DNA of 64,000 bases from Myxococcota bacterium (GTDB lineage: Bacteria > Myxococcota_C > UBA6777): NCBI GenBank assembly GCA_023150835.1, contig JAKLKB010000005.1, forward strand, positions 30,992 through 94,991, given 5' to 3'. The notes below the pieces were generated by a model. That model ran no database searches and was not told the origin of the DNA. It was given only the letters and a program-made list of their open reading frames with translations. Position 1 is the first letter of the stretch; each line of letters starts with the position of its first letter. Positions 34,092 through 42,763 of this stretch are shown piece by piece. The position numbers and the translations under genes are program-made.

Positions 34092-35702
34092 CTAGGAGCT
34101 CTGTTGGCGAGCGGCGGCGGCGGGTGGAAAAGCGTTGTCGTCTTTTGCGTCGCGTGTCTTGGGTGAAGGCAAGGCCACGAGGTTGTTTTTGGGAGGGAGT
34201 GCCTTGGTTTCGTCCAGTTGATAGTCTCGAACGATGCAAAACTCGGTGGCTTCGGCAGAAAGCATCACACCCGGGACACCTGCGCCGGGATGGGTTCCTG
34301 CACCGACCATATACAACCCTTCGACATCTTCGCTTTTGTTATGTGGCCGCAGATAGGCCGTTTGCGAAAGTTTGGGCTCAACACCAAAGGCATTGCCGTA
34401 GTGCGAGTTGAGCGTATGCTGAAAGTCGTTGGGTGTAAAGACTTCGCAAACGTCGAGGTGTTCGCGCAATCCTTCAAGCCCCCACTCTTCAAGGAAACGC
34501 AGCACCTTGTCGGTGAATCCGTCCTTGATCGCGTCCCAATCGAGACCCGAAGTATTGTTGGCGACGGGAATCAACACATACATACTTTCGCAACCTTCGG
34601 GAGCCATCTCCGCATCGGTGCGCGTCGGGACGTGCAGGTACATACTAAAATCATCGGGCAAGATCTTGTTCTTAAAGATATCACGGATTAGTTCACGATA
34701 CCGCTCCGACAAGATCAACGTGTGGTGCTTGAGAGACGGATACTGCTTGCGAACACCAAGGTACAGCAAAAAGCAGCTCATGGTGTACGAGGTCTTGGCC
34801 ACTTTCTTGTCGGTCCATTTCTTCCGATTCTCCGAAGCGATCAGCTTGGAGTAGGTGTGTCCAAAGTCTGCGTTGCTCACCACCAGATCTGCGGGGAAAA
34901 AAGTATCATTGGCTTCAACGCCCACCGCACGGCCTTGTTCGACACGGATCTTTTGGACTTCGCACGAGGTATGTACTTCGCCACCAAGCTCCAAAAAGAC
35001 CTTCTCTAGGGCCTTGACGAGGCTGTACATCCCGCCCTTCGTGAACCACACCCCAAGCTCTCGTTCCAAATAAGGGATCATCAAGTACACCGACGGAGCG
35101 CTGAATGGGTTGCCACCGATAAACAACGGGTGAAAGCTAAACATAAAGCGGTGACGGAAGTCCTGAAAATAACGCTGGACGTAGTTGTGGACAGGTCGAT
35201 AGGCTTCCAGTTTGATCGCACGCGGAACAAACGCAAGCATCGAGCGGATCGTATCAAAGGGCCGTGCGCCGAGTTGATCCGTGATCACCGCTTCGTAGAT
35301 CGGCTTGAGCTTTTCCATGAAAGCATCATAGCGCTCCGCGTCTTTGGCATTAAACTTCCGCATCTCCGCTTTCATCTTCTCGCTGTCACCGCTGTAATCA
35401 AGAAAAGTCTTGTCGTGGTAATAGATCCGATAATACGGATCGAGCGGCAGCAGTTCGAGATAATCCGATAGTTTCTTGCCTGCGGCTTCAAAGATCGATT
35501 CGATGATCGGTGGTGCGGTGATCAAGCTCGGTCCCATATCGAAGGTGTATCCGTCTTTTTTGAGCTGGTACGCTCGGCCCCCGACCATCTCCCGCTTCTC
35601 AAGCAGCTTGACTTGGATCCCTCGCGCCTGCAATCGCACCGCCAACGACAAACCACCAAATCCACTTCCGATCACCACTGCACTTTTCGGCTTTTTCTGC
35701 AT
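34092..35702 (-). CDS. crtI: Phytoene desaturase (CrtI family)
   Basis: A 536-residue FAD-dependent carotenoid desaturase that introduces double bases into phytoene on the way to lycopene or related polyenes. An N-terminal dinucleotide fold is clear (VVIGSGFGGLSLAVRL, then LLEKREMVGGRAY). The family block DMGPSLIT follows. The C-terminal FAD signature is GLYMVGAGTHPGAGVPGVMLSA. Start ATG 35702 gives the usual N-terminus; the upstream frame to 35771 has no ribosome site. Which desaturation step it performs, phytoene to neurosporene or lycopene, cannot be read from sequence. It lies downstream of the carH-fusion pair on the same strand, across a 753-base repeat-rich gap. Confidence 0.96.
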   Translation of the reverse strand: MQKKPKSAVVIGSGFGGLSLAVRLQARGIQVKLLEKREMVGGRAYQLKKDGYTFDMGPSLITAPPIIESIFEAAGKKLSDYLELLPLDPYYRIYYHDKTFLDYSGDSEKMKAEMRKFNAKDAERYDAFMEKLKPIYEAVITDQLGARPFDTIRSMLAFVPRAIKLEAYRPVHNYVQRYFQDFRHRFMFSFHPLFIGGNPFSAPSVYLMIPYLERELGVWFTKGGMYSLVKALEKVFLELGGEVHTSCEVQKIRVEQGRAVGVEANDTFFPADLVVSNADFGHTYSKLIASENRKKWTDKKVAKTSYTMSCFLLYLGVRKQYPSLKHHTLILSERYRELIRDIFKNKILPDDFSMYLHVPTRTDAEMAPEGCESMYVLIPVANNTSGLDWDAIKDGFTDKVLRFLEEWGLEGLREHLDVCEVFTPNDFQHTLNSHYGNAFGVEPKLSQTAYLRPHNKSEDVEGLYMVGAGTHPGAGVPGVMLSAEATEFCIVRDYQLDETKALPPKNNLVALPSPKTRDAKDDNAFPPAAAARQQSS

Positions 35703-35819
35703 GACACGCTTCACTTTCTTCTCTTGCAACAACGCAGCCCAAACGATCCGCCTCAAACACACAAAAATCATGCTTTTTGGACAGCATCAGGGCATTGCGA
35801 TATCTCGCGTCGATCCCCC

Positions 35820-35837
35820 TACACGTTCGGGGGTGTA
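35820..35837. promoter_or_regulatory. Possible operator dyad upstream of crtI
   Basis: TACAC at 35820-35824 and GTGTA at 35833-35837 form an inverted repeat with an 8-base spacer, about 120 bases before the crtI start. Operator function is a guess, prompted by the CarH-like regulator encoded nearby and the TACA core. Confidence 0.25.
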
Positions 35838-36050
35838 CGCTTGCGTTTTGTGTTCCCTACAGATTCTGCTCACGCTCAAAGGATTCGCGAAAAAATCCCA
35901 AAACATCGATCTCATAGGAGTGAGAGGGTGTCTGGATCAGCGATATCTGAACGCGATATCTCCGCGTAATGTATGAATGAGGGGGGGGCAAAGACGCTCT
36001 CTCGTGCAAACAGCGTGCGGCATGGAACACCAAAACCTCGCAGCCTCCGA

Positions 36051-36256
36051 AGATCGAGGGCAGGCACGGGGGCCTGCCCCTACGAAACACCGTGTGATTT
36101 CCAACACGTAGGGGCAACCCCCTGTGGTTGCCCTGTTGTTGGGGTTAGTTCAAAACAGATGGCGATGAAGAGGTCACCGACGCAACAGATCGAGGGCAGG
36201 CACACCTGTCTGCCCCTACATATCGGCGCACACAACGGGCGGATATCGTATGAGAG
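36051..36256. repeat. Palindromic repeat family B, composite of three hairpins
   Basis: Stems are GGGCAGGC/GCCTGCCC (36058-36065 with 36072-36079), GGGCAACC/GGTTGCCC (36112-36119 with 36126-36133) and GGGCAG/CTGCCC (36194-36199 with 36210-36215). GCCCCTACG and CGTAGGGGC also pair across the first two. AGATCGAGGGCAGGCAC occurs twice, at 36051 and 36187. The right end GGGCGGATATCGTAT matches the family termini. Confidence 0.85.
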
Positions 36257-36455
36257 GGTCCCCCACGACGCTTCGCTGTGGAGCGAGGAAGGGTAAGGGG
36301 CATCGCGAGAAAGCGCATAGATGCGATTTTGGATGAGTTGCATACACAAAGGAGGGTTTTTGGATGGGGGGTTTGTTTGGGAGGATGCGATTTTGGACGG
36401 GCGTCATGTACGGGGATGCGATTTTGGATGTATGGCGAGAGTCGGGTCTGCCTCT

Positions 36456-39400
36456 TCACCCATTCGACTCGGCGTGGCTGTGCAGCACAAACGGCTGCGT
36501 GGAAGGTCGTTTCCATCGCAAACGCTCCTGACGCAAAGACCGCAAAGCTCGCCACGCCAGCCATATCTTTTGCTTCTTGGTTGTGTAGACGCGCTCGCTG
36601 AGGTTGTCGAATCCGCGTTCAACAAGCCGATCTTGGATCCCCTTGTACACGGTCGCAGCGACCGCCACAGGGCGCTGGAAAAATTCGGGCAAACACGGGA
36701 TCGCCACAAAAGCTTCTTGGTAAGCCCGATCGGCGATCTCGGCGATCTCTTGCAAACAGGCCCGATACCCCGAAGTGATCGGCATCTTTCCCTCAACCAT
36801 CTCCGCGATCTGCGCTTCCTCCACCCCATGCTTCGCCATCACCGACGCAGGCAGATACAACCGACCCATCCGCCAATCTTCGCTCACATCGCGCAAGATA
36901 TTGGTCAACTGCATCGCATGACCCAACAAAGACGCTCGCCGCAACACTTCGCGATCATGCACCCCAAACAACTCCGTCAACCAACACCCCACCACCGAGG
37001 CCACACGATACGTATACAGCTGCAACGCCTCCATATCCCGATAACGACGCGGCGTGATATCCATCCGCACCCCTTCGATCAACGCATCCACATACGCAAA
37101 CGGCACTCCCGCCCCCGCCATCTCACCCATCACAGACCCCAACAACGGATGCTCCGACAACTTCCCCTCATAGGCCGCTCGCGCCAAGCCTTTCCAAGCA
37201 TCCAACAACCGATGCAACGCCGTCTCCGAGAGCCCTTCTCGACCATCCACCAGATCGTCTGTGTAACGGCAAAAAGCATACACGCCCGCCACTTGTTCCA
37301 TCTCACGTTTCGGAAAAAACTGCGATGCAAAACGAAACGACTTGCTGTGTTGCGCAAAATAATCGAGATGCGAACCCGATCCAACCAGATCACGCGCTTC
37401 CAACAATCGCTTGATCTCCGCATCTTCGGCTTTTGTCACCGCGTTCTCATACGCCACTTCATCCTCGATCACCTGATGCGCACGCTCTTGCCAACGCGAA
37501 ACCACCGCGCACAACACAGGTTGCTCCCCCGCAAGCTCCCGCAAGTCCGACAAAAATGCTGTATAGATCTCGTCAAGATGTGACAGCGCCCGTTCCATCG
37601 CAGCCTTTTGCTCTACCCGACGAAACAACGCACCACACAAGCCAGCCCCGACCTTCTCTCCTTGTGGCACTGCAAAGAACGCTCGCGGCCAAGTCCACTT
37701 TCCTTGAAGAAAGTCTTGAAAGGCAGGTTTCCCCGTCTGAGCGCGTGGACAATAATCCAGCAGATCATCCAACATCTGATACAAACAACCCAAACGCCGA
37801 CCCAACGCATAATACGCCATCGCCTGCGGATCTTCCGACAACATCGGCTGGATCGCCATCGCAAAACCAAACAACTCGCCCGACTTGCCACCGACGATCT
37901 CTTCGTACGCTTCCCGCGTCAGTTCTTTTCCAACAGCACGCGCTTGACGCAACTCACCTGCCACCGTTCGCTCGACCACCCGCGCAAACAGCGTCATCAA
38001 CGGCAACGAACCCGTCTGCGCGATCACCCGATACGCCGCCGTCAAAAAATGATCGCCCATCACCAACGCCGCTCCTACGCCGCGCTCTGCATACAACGTC
38101 GGTTGCCCCCGTCGTTCGGCGGCTTCGTCGATGATATCGTCATGCAACAGCGAAGCCTCGTGAACCATCTGCACAGCCAGCGCTCCCTGCCAAAACCGCG
38201 CATCCTCCGCCCCCAACGAAGCGGCGATCCCGTATCCCACCAACGGGCGGATCATCTGCCCTTCCAACGCGATCTTCGGCAAACCTTCGGCTTCCAGTCT
38301 TGCGGATTGGCCTTGCAAACCCAACAAGACCGCTGACTGCGCAAGCTCCAACGTTCCCTCACGCTCTCGCCTCAACAAACCTTCGCTCTGTTGTGTGTCC
38401 ACAGAAACCGACGTAGCATCCGCCGTATTCGAAGCATCAGTGGACAGAACCGCTGCGGCAGACACCGATGGCGTAGACTCTTCGGTGCGCTTCCATACTC
38501 CGCTGGATGCAGCCCCCAAGATGCCCGACGATACCGACCCACCGTTGGACGAGTCCGACGAAGCACCCGCCGAACGCCACATCACGCTCTCCATAGAAAA
38601 CGCTGGCTTCCCTCCGCTCGGTGGCTGCGCTTCTTGTGCGCGCCAACGCGCCCACAACATCCCCAAAACACACACCTGATACGCAAACAAGTTCAGCGCC
38701 ACCGCGCCCCACAAACCACCGATCGCCACCATCCCCAGCGACAAACCTACATTCAACCCATAAAACCACGCCATCCACCGCACGGGCAACGCACGCACCC
38801 ACGCATCGACACGCAACCACACCAACGCTCCCATCACCGCAAGGCTCGTCACATACCAACCAAAGAAGTTGATCAGCGGCATCCCGTAGTAATAATGGCC
38901 TTTTTCCGCCCAGATCCAATAACGGTTGAGGTAGCTCATCGCTGGATCAAGACTCAAGTCCCACATACTCAACAGCAGCGCACCCAGCATCACCCGCCCA
39001 TACCAACGCTGCTCCTGCGGAAAGGTCCACAGCGCCAGCACATACGCAGGCACCGCCATAAAAAACCAACTCACCGGGATCACCAGCGGCACATGGCCCA
39101 AAAGCTTCCAACCCAAAAGCTCCGAGTAATGGTACGATCCGAACGGAAAGCCCAACGTCGTCCCCGCATACTCGCTCAAAAAACTCAGCGCATACACCGC
39201 AACAAACGCCGACCACCAACGCCAACCCACAAAACGCACCAAGACCACCACCAACACCACACCCGCAAGCCACGATTGGCCTTCACCAAACAACCGAAAT
39301 GAGATCCCGTAAAACCACGTCAAATGCGCCTGCCAACCGATCGGAAGCATCGACAGCCAGTGCGGATGACGACCAAACGTCGCATAACCCACCAACGCGA

Positions 39401-39482
39401 CAACGCAAAACGCAGCCAAACCCAACAAACTCCAATCCTCTACGCCAAAACGCGAGGCATATCGCTTCCATTGTGCGTTCAC
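36456..39482 (-). CDS. Three-domain carotenoid enzyme: CruF-like hydratase, prenyl diphosphate synthase, phytoene synthase
   Basis: A 1008-residue fusion. Residues about 15-290 are a polytopic membrane domain resembling CruF/DUF422 carotenoid 1',2'-hydratases (SEYAGTTLGFPFGSYHY, PVSWFFM, DPAMSYLNRYWIW and GMPLINFFGWYVTS). After an 80-residue Ser-rich linker, residues about 370-660 are a trans-prenyl diphosphate synthase with both aspartate motifs (LLHDDIIDEA near 448 and QMLDDLLDY near 572), expected to make GGPP. Residues about 705-990 are a squalene/phytoene synthase with YAFCRYTDDLVDG (near 742) and LTNILRDVSEDWRMGRLYLP (near 865). GTG 39482 overlaps the regulator's stop (GTGA) and has GGAGG 7 bases upstream. 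One chain could thus supply GGPP, join two into phytoene, and hydrate the later product. The N-terminal domain is the least certain. Confidence 0.92.
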   Translation of the reverse strand: MNAQWKRYASRFGVEDWSLLGLAAFCVVALVGYATFGRHPHWLSMLPIGWQAHLTWFYGISFRLFGEGQSWLAGVVLVVVLVRFVGWRWWSAFVAVYALSFLSEYAGTTLGFPFGSYHYSELLGWKLLGHVPLVIPVSWFFMAVPAYVLALWTFPQEQRWYGRVMLGALLLSMWDLSLDPAMSYLNRYWIWAEKGHYYYGMPLINFFGWYVTSLAVMGALVWLRVDAWVRALPVRWMAWFYGLNVGLSLGMVAIGGLWGAVALNLFAYQVCVLGMLWARWRAQEAQPPSGGKPAFSMESVMWRSAGASSDSSNGGSVSSGILGAASSGVWKRTEESTPSVSAAAVLSTDASNTADATSVSVDTQQSEGLLRREREGTLELAQSAVLLGLQGQSARLEAEGLPKIALEGQMIRPLVGYGIAASLGAEDARFWQGALAVQMVHEASLLHDDIIDEAAERRGQPTLYAERGVGAALVMGDHFLTAAYRVIAQTGSLPLMTLFARVVERTVAGELRQARAVGKELTREAYEEIVGGKSGELFGFAMAIQPMLSEDPQAMAYYALGRRLGCLYQMLDDLLDYCPRAQTGKPAFQDFLQGKWTWPRAFFAVPQGEKVGAGLCGALFRRVEQKAAMERALSHLDEIYTAFLSDLRELAGEQPVLCAVVSRWQERAHQVIEDEVAYENAVTKAEDAEIKRLLEARDLVGSGSHLDYFAQHSKSFRFASQFFPKREMEQVAGVYAFCRYTDDLVDGREGLSETALHRLLDAWKGLARAAYEGKLSEHPLLGSVMGEMAGAGVPFAYVDALIEGVRMDITPRRYRDMEALQLYTYRVASVVGCWLTELFGVHDREVLRRASLLGHAMQLTNILRDVSEDWRMGRLYLPASVMAKHGVEEAQIAEMVEGKMPITSGYRACLQEIAEIADRAYQEAFVAIPCLPEFFQRPVAVAATVYKGIQDRLVERGFDNLSERVYTTKKQKIWLAWRALRSLRQERLRWKRPSTQPFVLHSHAESNG

Positions 39483-40507
39483 TGGATCGCCTCCTGCCCG
39501 ACTTGAAACCCTGAAAAAGTCTTCTTGATCCACTCACGAAACGTCTTCGTTGCCGTAAAGACACACAAACTCTCAAACGGAGCCTCTTCGTCCACCGACG
39601 CCCCCTCCAACGCGCTCCCACCCAACACCAGATGATAAGGCTGCGCAGGATCGTAAAACTCCGACAACACTCGCACACAGCGCAGCGCATCCGCCCTCTT
39701 GCGCGGCGGCACAAACGACACGCACACCATCTGCGCATCATACTTTTTCTGCGCCTTCGCGTACGCCTCCAGCGGCACATTCGCCCCCAAGTAGTATACC
39801 CGCCAACCCAGATGCTCCAACACGATCCGCGTACACAGCGCTCCGATCTGATGCTGCTCTCCCTCCGAACATCCCACCACCGCCCGTCTCGCCGATGTAT
39901 CCGAGATCTGCAACGATGCCTCTCGCAGCTTCCTCAAACTGTGCAACGCATCCACAATCAACTGCGTGTACAAATGCTCTTGCCCCACATCGATCTCGCC
40001 CGACTCCCACAAATTCCCCACATGCACCATCAACGCACGCACGCTCTGATCCATGATATCTTCAACAGGCACTTCCGCCCGCTGCTGCATATACAACCAC
40101 AATGGCTCCAAAAGCTGCGGATGCGATCCCGAGATCCACTTCATCGCAAGCTGATTGATCAGCTCAAAATCCCCGCGTTCTCGGCTCGCTTCGATCCCCC
40201 ACCACACCATCGACTCGAACGGCTCGAACATCTGCAACGCCAACGGTATCGACCGCTCCCGCGCAAACCGCAACAAATCTTCCAACAAGATCCGCCGATG
40301 ACCACCCCGCGTCTTTGTCGACACCATCTCTTCGTTGTTGCACCAACGCTTGATCGTCGACTCATGCACTTCCAACAGGTCCGCTGCTCGCGTTGTCGTC
40401 AACAAGATCTCGCTCAAATCGTTCTCTCGTGTATCCACATCCATCTCTGTTCGTTCTCCCAAAACGCTCATCGAACCTTCTCCGCTCATCCGCTTCTTAC
40501 GAGACAT
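39479..40507 (-). CDS. carH: CarH-like B12-dependent photoreceptor, MerR family
   Basis: A 342-residue regulator. Residues about 35-90 are a MerR-type winged helix (TTTRAADLLEVHESTIKRW, then STKTRGGHRR). Residues about 105-200 are the helical cobalamin cap with Trp167-x9-Glu177-His178 (LWESGEIDVGQEHLY), the Wx9EH motif of adenosylcobalamin light sensors. A C-terminal Rossmann-like B12 domain follows, with EGEQHQIG supplying the axial His219. In CarH proteins the dark AdoCbl form is a DNA-bound tetramer that blocks carotenoid genes, and light breaks the Co-C bond and releases it. The stop overlaps the GTG of the carotenoid fusion gene, so the regulator and its likely target are one unit. Start choice is uncertain: ATGs at 40507 and 40471 are both possible. 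Confidence 0.93.
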   Translation of the reverse strand: MSRKKRMSGEGSMSVLGERTEMDVDTRENDLSEILLTTTRAADLLEVHESTIKRWCNNEEMVSTKTRGGHRRILLEDLLRFARERSIPLALQMFEPFESMVWWGIEASRERGDFELINQLAMKWISGSHPQLLEPLWLYMQQRAEVPVEDIMDQSVRALMVHVGNLWESGEIDVGQEHLYTQLIVDALHSLRKLREASLQISDTSARRAVVGCSEGEQHQIGALCTRIVLEHLGWRVYYLGANVPLEAYAKAQKKYDAQMVCVSFVPPRKRADALRCVRVLSEFYDPAQPYHLVLGGSALEGASVDEEAPFESLCVFTATKTFREWIKKTFSGFQVGQEAIQ

Positions 40508-41180
40508 GGCCTGTTTCTTTTGCTGCACCTGCCCATCGCTTCGCAGGCCCCTCACAAAAAACGACCAGCTTCGTCGAATAAACGATTTTCAGGCTCATAG
40601 GATGCTGATCCACAAAAAAACGATGCTGTCTTTGTTTTCCCCAGTACAAATTTTAGGAGAGGACTTATGCGGTTGGACTTCGTTTCGTGGGGTGTCACTT
40701 CTTGTTTATACCTAAAAACGTCTCCCGTATGGGGAGTCCAGACCGGAGAGGTGCCCCCCCCTCGCCTCTTCGGTCTGTTCTTTCTTCTACAGTCGGCCAG
40801 CCCAACGCCGCTGCCCGCTCAAATAGCGGAGGTGTGGACGGCCTCTCGTAAACAAACACCTCTTCCATCGGTTCCAGCGTCTGTTGTTTCTTGCGGTGCA
40901 TACGCAACAACAGCACGATCCGCTCCATTCGATCGATACGTCTCACCGCTTTGACTCCTTCCCGCTCCACAAAAACCACCGAATATCCGGCAAAAACAAA
41001 CCCCACTTACCAACGCTCAACAAGATGCTTTATGCCCGTGTGTTCTGCCAGATCGCGACACGCGGCCGATCGCCCTAAAAAGCCCAACCAAACAAGCCTA
41101 TTTTGCGGGACTTTTTAAACTCTTTGCGTTTGTAAGCGGCATGGGCTACGATGGCGGCCTTCCACAGGGAGGAGGCTGCG
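40508..41180. other. Intergenic region between divergent carH and the ATPase operon
   Basis: It should hold both promoters, but no consensus pair was found. One short minus-strand frame (40695-40946) could be a gene. A plus-strand frame at 40667-40954 also has a good ribosome site (AGGAG then 7 bases) but an unconvincing protein. Confidence 0.5.
40695..40946 (-). CDS. Possible small basic protein
   Basis: An 83-residue frame starts at GTG 40946 with AAGGAG 8 bases upstream. The first 50 residues are charged and helix-like (RRIDRMERIVLLLRMHRKK, then PMEEVFVYERP) with codon use like neighbouring genes. The last 30 residues use rarer codons and look less like protein. No family is recognised. 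It would precede carH by about 190 bases on the same strand. A frame on the opposite strand competes, so this is tentative. Confidence 0.35.
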   Translation of the reverse strand: MRRIDRMERIVLLLRMHRKKQQTLEPMEEVFVYERPSTPPLFERAAALGWPTVEERTDRRGEGGAPLRSGLPIRETFLGINKK

Positions 41181-42509
41181 ATGTTGTTTGTGGGTCGCCG
41201 AGGACCAGTTGCAGAATTAAGCGCTTGGCTTCAAGAAGAAACGGTCTCCAAAGAACCCGTACGGCTGGGGAGTATCTCGGGAGCGGGAGGGATCGGAAAG
41301 AGCTTTTTGCTCGAACATTGTTTGCGCAACACGCCGCATTTTTCGTTGGAAGATCAGCTTGTTGTCCGTTTTGAAGGGCAGCAACAACCGCGCAGCCTTG
41401 TGCAGCTTTTTGCGGTGGAATGGTTGGCCCAGTTGGATGCGCGCCATCCGAGCCTACCCAAGGGCAGTTTTGTTCGTCTGCGTGAATTGTCCGACCAATA
41501 CAAGCGGATCATGGAGCAGATGGGATCTGTGGCGTTGCGTTCGGGAGAAGAGGGCTTGCGCGAGGTCTTGCAGGCGCTGCTGCGATTTGGGCTTTGCCCA
41601 GAACGTGCGTTGCCGTTGCGTCCGTTTGAACTGGCCTTTGCTTCGGTCGATGACACAACGCTTGAAGAAGCCATACGCTGGCTACGAGAACAGCGAGGTT
41701 TGCGCACCGAGTGGCAATGGTGGTCTCGCATCGGCGTTTGGAAAGGAAAGGGCCTACGAAACCGATTGCGCCGCGATCTTCATGCGACGTTAAGCGATGT
41801 ACTGGCTTATGACCTTGACACTTTGTTCCGACACAAACACCGCTCTGTCCGACAGTTGCTGTTGATCTTTGACGATTACGAAAGTCTCTCGCCGATCGTT
41901 GGGGATTTTTTGGTGGATGATCTACTCCCACGAATCAAATCCGCGCATTATCCGAGCTTATTGTTGTTTTTAGGCCGCGACTCCTTGCTTGCCACACATC
42001 CCGAATGGGGGCAACATTATCGACCGTTGCTTGGCACACGTCAGATCGAGCTACGGCCCTTTACGCGCCCTGAAGCCGAAGAATTCATCCGCCGCAAGGG
42101 AATCTTACAAACCGAAGCGATCGATCGGGTGTGGGAACGCACACAAGGTTTCCCCTTTTTGTTGGACACAGAGTGCGACGACGAAAAAACGGGCGGAACT
42201 TCTGCGTTGGGACTCAAGCTGTTTTATCAACGCTTGACACGTTGGATGACGCCGATCCAACGTCGTTGGTTGTTGCCGCTATGTTTTCTTGATGAGATCA
42301 ACCTTGAAACCGTGTCCTCGATCTTGCCCGATACATCGGCTGAAACCGTACTGGCTTGGTTCAAAGAAGAAGCCTCCTTGCGCGATCCACACGCAGCACG
42401 CTGGCAAGTGATCCCCTTTGTTCGACAGCGTTTGCTGCAATACATCCAAAATGACTCCCCACAACAATACGCCCGCTGGACAACACTCGCCCGTAGGAGT
42501 TTTCCGTGA
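41181..42509 (+). CDS. P-loop ATPase, STAND/AAA-like
   Basis: A 442-residue protein starting at ATG 41181, five bases after GGGAGGAGG. It opens with FVGRRGPVAELSAWL, the box often found before NACHT/STAND P-loops. Walker A is GAGGIGKSFLL (about residue 35). Walker B is LLLIFDDYE (about residue 235). A RDSLL sensor-like strand and a helical C-terminal part follow (TPIQRRWLLPLCFLDEINLETV), typical of the winged-helix region after STAND NTPases. No repeat or effector domain is attached. It heads four genes joined by 4-base overlaps and ending in a response regulator, so it may act as a signalling switch. The precise family is unknown. Confidence 0.85.
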   Translation: MLFVGRRGPVAELSAWLQEETVSKEPVRLGSISGAGGIGKSFLLEHCLRNTPHFSLEDQLVVRFEGQQQPRSLVQLFAVEWLAQLDARHPSLPKGSFVRLRELSDQYKRIMEQMGSVALRSGEEGLREVLQALLRFGLCPERALPLRPFELAFASVDDTTLEEAIRWLREQRGLRTEWQWWSRIGVWKGKGLRNRLRRDLHATLSDVLAYDLDTLFRHKHRSVRQLLLIFDDYESLSPIVGDFLVDDLLPRIKSAHYPSLLLFLGRDSLLATHPEWGQHYRPLLGTRQIELRPFTRPEAEEFIRRKGILQTEAIDRVWERTQGFPFLLDTECDDEKTGGTSALGLKLFYQRLTRWMTPIQRRWLLPLCFLDEINLETVSSILPDTSAETVLAWFKEEASLRDPHAARWQVIPFVRQRLLQYIQNDSPQQYARWTTLARRSFP

Positions 42510-42763
42510 CTGATTCATTGACTTGGACGCTGCTTCCGCCCTTGCCTGCTTCGCCTCCGACGCTCGGCTTGATCGGTCTTGGCTCACGATGGCAAACCAC
42601 ACAAGCCGAACTCCAACGATGCGCCTCTTCCGCTGCTCTTGCGCTTGCTACGCCGACCGCTCGGACACCTTGGTCGGTCGCGCTCTGGCAACATCCCATC
42701 CCCTCGCTACCCAAAACACCCAAGACTTGGCTCTCACTGCCTTCTCAAAGGAAATTCTTATGA
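42506..42763 (+). CDS. Small protein of unknown function in the ATPase operon
   Basis: An 85-residue protein. GTG 42506 overlaps the ATPase stop (GTGA) and has TAGGAG 6 bases upstream. Its own TGA overlaps the next ATG (ATGA at 42760). Both junctions and the codon use support translation. The composition is rich in Leu, Pro, Ala, Ser and Thr, with GLIGLGSRW near residue 22 and two Trp-Ser-x motifs. No transmembrane helix or signal peptide is clear. I do not recognise it. A role beside the ATPase is inferred only from coupling. Confidence 0.65.
   Translation: MTDSLTWTLLPPLPASPPTLGLIGLGSRWQTTQAELQRCASSAALALATPTARTPWSVALWQHPIPSLPKTPKTWLSLPSQRKFL

Larger units (their letters stand above)
35703..36455. 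other. Repeat-rich gap between crtI and the carotenoid fusion gene
   Basis: No gene is evident. The gap holds a short dyad at 35820-35837, a composite of hairpins at 36051-36256, and three copies of GATGCGATTTTGGA at 36320, 36384 and 36415. A crtI promoter should lie near 35720-35850, but no consensus -35/-10 pair is convincing. Confidence 0.6.

Noticed and set aside
34071..34098. CTCCTAG/CTAGGAG inverted repeat between crtI and the methyltransferase as terminator
   Set aside because: No T-run follows, and the downstream gene has its own ribosome site only 39 bases on, so read-through is more likely.
36321..37583. 420-codon plus-strand frame opposite the phytoene synthase domain
   Set aside because: The minus strand encodes intact catalytic motifs. 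The plus frame is Arg/His/Gln-rich with repeats.
40667..40954. Plus-strand small gene with a good ribosome site
   Set aside because: The 95-residue product has no recognisable character and it overlaps a slightly better minus-strand frame. Kept only as a note.
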